Positions 5,959 through 8,025 of a stretch of DNA of 8,025 bases are shown here, one piece after another; positions within the stretch are counted from its first letter, which is position 1; every line of letters begins with the position of its first letter. Under the pieces are notes generated by a model. It saw only the letters and a program-made list of their open reading frames with translations. It did no database searches and was not told the DNA's origin. A program made the translations under genes and the position numbers. The DNA comes from JANMEB01 sp041740495 (lineage in GTDB: Bacteria > Planctomycetota > Planctomycetia > Pirellulales > Pirellulaceae), in contig JBGSLW010000261.1 of assembly GCA_041740495.1 (NCBI GenBank), positions 1 through 8,025 on the forward strand. The letters run 5' to 3'.

Positions 5959-6981
5959 ATGAGAACGAGAATACGAGTCCTAGGAATAATCGCGGCCCTC
6001 GCGGTCCATGCAGTTCAAGGCCACGCCCAACAGACTCCGGTCGGCTCGACCGCAACCGACTCGGCCACCCCCTTGGTCACGTTGACCGACTTGCAACCAG
6101 CGCCCGAGGCAACGAATGCCGCGCCGGTGGCCAGTTCGACCTACGACAGCGGATGGCAAACGGCGGATCAGGGATTCGGGTTGCGTCGCTTGTTGCGCCC
6201 CAGCGAACGCTGTTTTGACAATTTCATCAGTCCGATTTCCAATCCGGTGTTTTTTGAGGATCCTCGCAACCTGACGGAGGCTCGGTTCATCTTCCTGAAT
6301 CACCGCGTACCCGACGCGGCGGGCGGGGAGGACGTCCAATTATTCGCGCTGCAACTGCGGGCCTCGCTGACCGACAACGTCTCATTGATCGCAACCAAGG
6401 ACGGATACATCGTCTCCTCCAATCCGCTGGTGGACGACGGTTGGGCCGACATTTCCGCCGGCCTCAAGTTCAATCTGCTGCGGAACGTCGAATCGCAGAG
6501 CTTGCTGAGCACCGGCTTCACGTTTGAAGCTCCGACCGGCAGCGAAGATTCCCTGCAAGGAAATGGCGACGGCGAATTGAACGTCTTCCTCAGCGGCGCG
6601 CAGCAACTGGGTAACCGAAACTACTGGATCAGCACCTCCGGGTTCCGCGTCGGTCTGGATGGGGACGCCGAAAGTGATTCCTGGTATTGGTCCAATCACC
6701 TCAGCCGGCAGGTCACCGATCGTTTCTACCTGTTGACCGAGTTCAACTGGTACCACTGGACGGGGAGCGGCACGAACGGCGTGCCGGGCGTGGAAGGGCT
6801 GGACCTGTTCAACCTCGGTTCGACTGGCGTCAGCGGGAACGACATCGTGACCCAGGCCGTGGGGGTCAAGTTCAAACGGAATTGCCACCGCGAGATCGGG
6901 TTGGCGTACGAATTCCCCTTGACCGAGCGGAGGGACATCATCGAAGATCGGGTCAACTTCAACTGGATCTTCCGCTACTAG
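5959..6981 (+). CDS. Outer-membrane beta-barrel protein, function unknown
   Basis: The protein has 340 residues from the ATG with a good ribosome site. Residues 1-23 form a signal peptide: basic MRTRIR, hydrophobic core VLGIIAALAV, and likely cleavage after GHA before QQ. A low-complexity Thr/Ala/Pro-rich segment follows to about residue 60. Then comes a block, RPSERCFDNFISPISNPVFFEDP (80-102) and LTEARFIFLNHRVP, that I associate from memory with a widespread planctomycete envelope family. The rest alternates short polar and hydrophobic strands with many aromatics (SLLSTGFTFEAPTG, NRNYWISTSGFRVGL, FYLLTEFNWYHW). It ends in NFNWIFRY, and a terminal aromatic residue is typical of outer-membrane barrels. 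The fold resembles the 'MetA-pathway of phenol degradation' (Phenol_MetA_deg) type barrel family, whose name does not prove a role. Substrate and function are unknown. It lies 188 bp after guaA, so separate transcription is possible. Confidence 0.85.
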   Translation: MRTRIRVLGIIAALAVHAVQGHAQQTPVGSTATDSATPLVTLTDLQPAPEATNAAPVASSTYDSGWQTADQGFGLRRLLRPSERCFDNFISPISNPVFFEDPRNLTEARFIFLNHRVPDAAGGEDVQLFALQLRASLTDNVSLIATKDGYIVSSNPLVDDGWADISAGLKFNLLRNVESQSLLSTGFTFEAPTGSEDSLQGNGDGELNVFLSGAQQLGNRNYWISTSGFRVGLDGDAESDSWYWSNHLSRQVTDRFYLLTEFNWYHWTGSGTNGVPGVEGLDLFNLGSTGVSGNDIVTQAVGVKFKRNCHREIGLAYEFPLTERRDIIEDRVNFNWIFRY

Positions 6982-7036
6982 GAACACCTTCCTTCGAATC
7001 GTCCGCTCTGCCGGCGTAAACGTGCGGCCCCTTTCC

Positions 7037-7054
7037 GCCCGCCTCCCTGCGGGC
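7037..7054. repeat. GC-rich hairpin downstream of the barrel gene
   Basis: GCCCGC (7037-7042) pairs with GCGGGC (7049-7054) around the loop CTCCCT. There is no T-run after it, so it is not a classical terminator, but it could slow transcription or protect the 3' end of the message. Confidence 0.5.
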
Positions 7055-7058
7055 GACT

Positions 7059-7078
7059 CTCCCCCGACGATAGGGGAG
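7059..7078. repeat. Second hairpin downstream of the barrel gene
   Basis: CTCCCC (7059-7064) pairs with GGGGAG (7073-7078) around an 8-base loop, CGACGATA. It starts 5 bases after the preceding hairpin, so the two could stack. No T-run follows. Confidence 0.45.
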
Positions 7079-7111
7079 CGTGACGTCGGCCAGCGTAACG
7101 CCTCAAAAAGA

Positions 7112-7127
7112 CTGTACATCTGTACAG
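7112..7127. promoter_or_regulatory. Operator-like palindrome CTGTACA-TC-TGTACAG
   Basis: Two perfect 7-bp arms are separated by two bases, with further partial symmetry outside (ACT to the left, AGT after a 2-base offset to the right). The form CTG-N10-CAG matches the spacing of the gammaproteobacterial LexA box, and the inner TACA-NN-TGTA matches BlaI/MecI-type operators; which regulator, if any, binds is unknown. It lies 152 bp upstream of the CHAD start. No T-run follows, so a terminator is unlikely. Confidence 0.45.
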
Positions 7128-7143
7128 CTAGTCCACTTTTCGC

Positions 7144-7167
7144 CGGCCGCCGAATTTTCGGCGGCCG
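7144..7167 (+). terminator. Strong GC-rich hairpin, possible terminator
   Basis: CGGCCGCCGA (7144-7153) and TCGGCGGCCG (7158-7167) form a perfect 10-bp stem around ATTT. CTTTCGTT follows, a poor T-run. It could end transcription from the left before the CHAD gene begins, or structure the CHAD leader. The distance to the barrel-gene stop (162 bp) is long for a terminator. Confidence 0.45.
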
Positions 7168-7268
7168 CTTTCGTTGGTGCTGGGAAAACCTGCGTTTGTT
7201 TGCGTTTTGACCCGCGTAAGACCAGAATGAACAAAAGAGCGCGGTGTCAGCCTGGCGGGGCGCAAACC

Positions 7269-7272
7269 GGAG
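7269..7272 (+). promoter_or_regulatory. Ribosome binding site that selects a GTG start for the CHAD gene
   Basis: GGAG lies 6 nt before the GTG at 7279. The frame is closed by a TGA at 7228-7230, and no in-frame ATG occurs before 7363, so this site and the family N-terminus point to the GTG. Confidence 0.7.
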
Positions 7273-7278
7273 AAGTGT

Positions 7279-8025
7279 GTGGCGCGGTACGGAAAATGGA
7301 TCGAGGGAATCCGCGGGGACGACGACATCGCCCGAGTGGCGGCGCTGACGTTGACACAGCGAATGGCCGGGGTGATTCGGGCGTTTCGGCGAGCCGCTTG
7401 TCATGCGGACGACGATCCTGAGCACGTTCACCTGTTGCGCGTGCAGACCCGCCGAGCCTCGGCGGCGCTGCAACTGTACGGTGAGTTACTGCGGAAGAAG
7501 CCGCGGCGTTGGTTCCGCCGCACCTTGCGGGAACTGCGGCGCGTCGCCGGCGAGGCGCGTGATTGGGACGTGTTGGCTGAAAACCTCCGCCGCGAGTCCG
7601 ACGCCGCGAGCTTGGCGTTCTTGCCGGAGGTGCTACGTCGCCGCCAGGCGCTGCAGGCTCCCATCCGGCGGATGTATCGCCAGCTGAAACGCGGAAAAAC
7701 GCTCGAGCGCCGGTTGAAGCGGTTGTTGGATTTCCGCCGCAAACGGCGGAATGCCGCTCGGGAGTTGACGCTGACGGAATGGGCAGTTCCCCGGCTGCGC
7801 GAATTCGTCGAGCCATTCCTGCGGCAAGCCGATTCGAACGCGTCGGACCTGGTGAGTCTGCACCAGTTCCGCATCCAAGCCAAGAAATTGCGGTACGCCA
7901 TGGAATTGTTGGCTCCGGCGTTTTCCTTCCAGCTGCGGGATGAGCTGTATCCGACGATCGTGAAATTGCAGGAACTGCTGGGGGAGATCCATGACCAAGT
8001 GGTCGCTCGGGACCGGATGTTCGCC
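7279..8025 (+). CDS. CHAD-domain protein, C-terminus cut off by window edge
   Basis: The frame is open from a GTG at 7279 through the window end, giving 249 residues of an incomplete protein. CHAD (conserved histidine alpha-helical) domains are helical bundles with conserved His, Arg and Lys residues that bind inorganic polyphosphate. The start ARYGKWIEGI resembles the N-terminus of planctomycete CHAD proteins. Conserved-type blocks are HVHLLRVQTRRASAAL (49-64), with the HxLRVxTRR pattern, and LHQFRIQAKKLRYAMELL (194-211), with the His and KKLRY signature. The region between is rich in Arg and Lys (FRRTLRELRRVAGEARDWDVL, RRLKRLLDFRRKRR), which suits an anionic ligand. No CYTH domain precedes it, unlike the triphosphatase fusions such as YgiF. 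The late start is chosen from the GGAG site and family length. An operator-like palindrome and a hairpin lie upstream. Confidence 0.9.
   Translation, partial: MARYGKWIEGIRGDDDIARVAALTLTQRMAGVIRAFRRAACHADDDPEHVHLLRVQTRRASAALQLYGELLRKKPRRWFRRTLRELRRVAGEARDWDVLAENLRRESDAASLAFLPEVLRRRQALQAPIRRMYRQLKRGKTLERRLKRLLDFRRKRRNAARELTLTEWAVPRLREFVEPFLRQADSNASDLVSLHQFRIQAKKLRYAMELLAPAFSFQLRDELYPTIVKLQELLGEIHDQVVARDRMFA

Larger units (their letters stand above)
6982..7278. other. Intergenic region between barrel gene and CHAD gene (297 bp)
   Basis: No gene is supported here. The region carries four inverted repeats: a pair at 7037-7054 and 7059-7078, a CTGTACA/TGTACAG palindrome at 7112-7127 and a GC-rich hairpin at 7144-7167. 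The barrel-gene transcript end and the CHAD-gene promoter should both lie in it. An ATG at 7227 opens a frame different from the CHAD frame and has no family resemblance. Confidence 0.7.

Noticed and set aside
7227..7421. ATG at 7227 as the start of the gene at the right edge
   Set aside because: It is out of frame with the CHAD reading frame and ends at 7421; the CHAD frame has its own GGAG site and a GTG at 7279.
6382..7473. A 363-codon open frame on the minus strand opposite the barrel gene, the gap and the CHAD start
   Set aside because: It spans two well-supported plus-strand genes, has no family motif and is best explained as a shadow of strong codon bias.

Overview
The window looks like chromosomal DNA of a planctomycete, most likely of the Pirellulaceae group. 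The main evidence is the gene at the left edge. It combines a planctomycete-type cytochrome domain (CFACH), the PSCyt2/DUF1549 domain (CARCHDHKYDP), a LamG-like domain and the beginning of PSD1/DUF1553, an architecture typical of Planctomycetota. The G+C-rich sequence, several starts with weak Shine-Dalgarno signals and the repeat-rich intergenic regions fit this. The genus is not determined.

Layout. Three genes run leftwards from about 3758: surE (5'/3'-nucleotidase), mog (molybdopterin adenylyltransferase) and a secreted PSCyt1-PSCyt2-LamG-PSD1 protein that leaves the window at position 1. mog and the PSD1 gene are only 32 bp apart and are probably co-transcribed. surE and mog are separated by about 150 bp holding a short hairpin and a 21-bp tandem repeat. 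Three genes run rightwards from 4220: guaA (GMP synthase), an outer-membrane beta-barrel protein with a clear signal peptide, and a CHAD-domain protein that starts at a GTG and leaves the window at 8025. The divergent surE/guaA intergenic region (3759-4219) holds three palindromes in alternating orientation, spaced about 50 bp apart, and a TATAAT element just upstream of guaA. The gaps after guaA and after the barrel gene hold hairpins, some terminator-like, and a near-perfect CTGTACA/TGTACAG palindrome that could be an operator.

How the genes fit together. SurE and GuaA both act on purine nucleotides, and Mog makes the molybdenum cofactor; these are housekeeping functions. The PSD1 protein and the barrel protein belong to the cell envelope. 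CHAD proteins are linked to polyphosphate. I see no evidence that the six genes form one pathway, and no defence, mobile or biosynthetic system. The parts most worth a second look are the structured intergenic repeats, not the genes.
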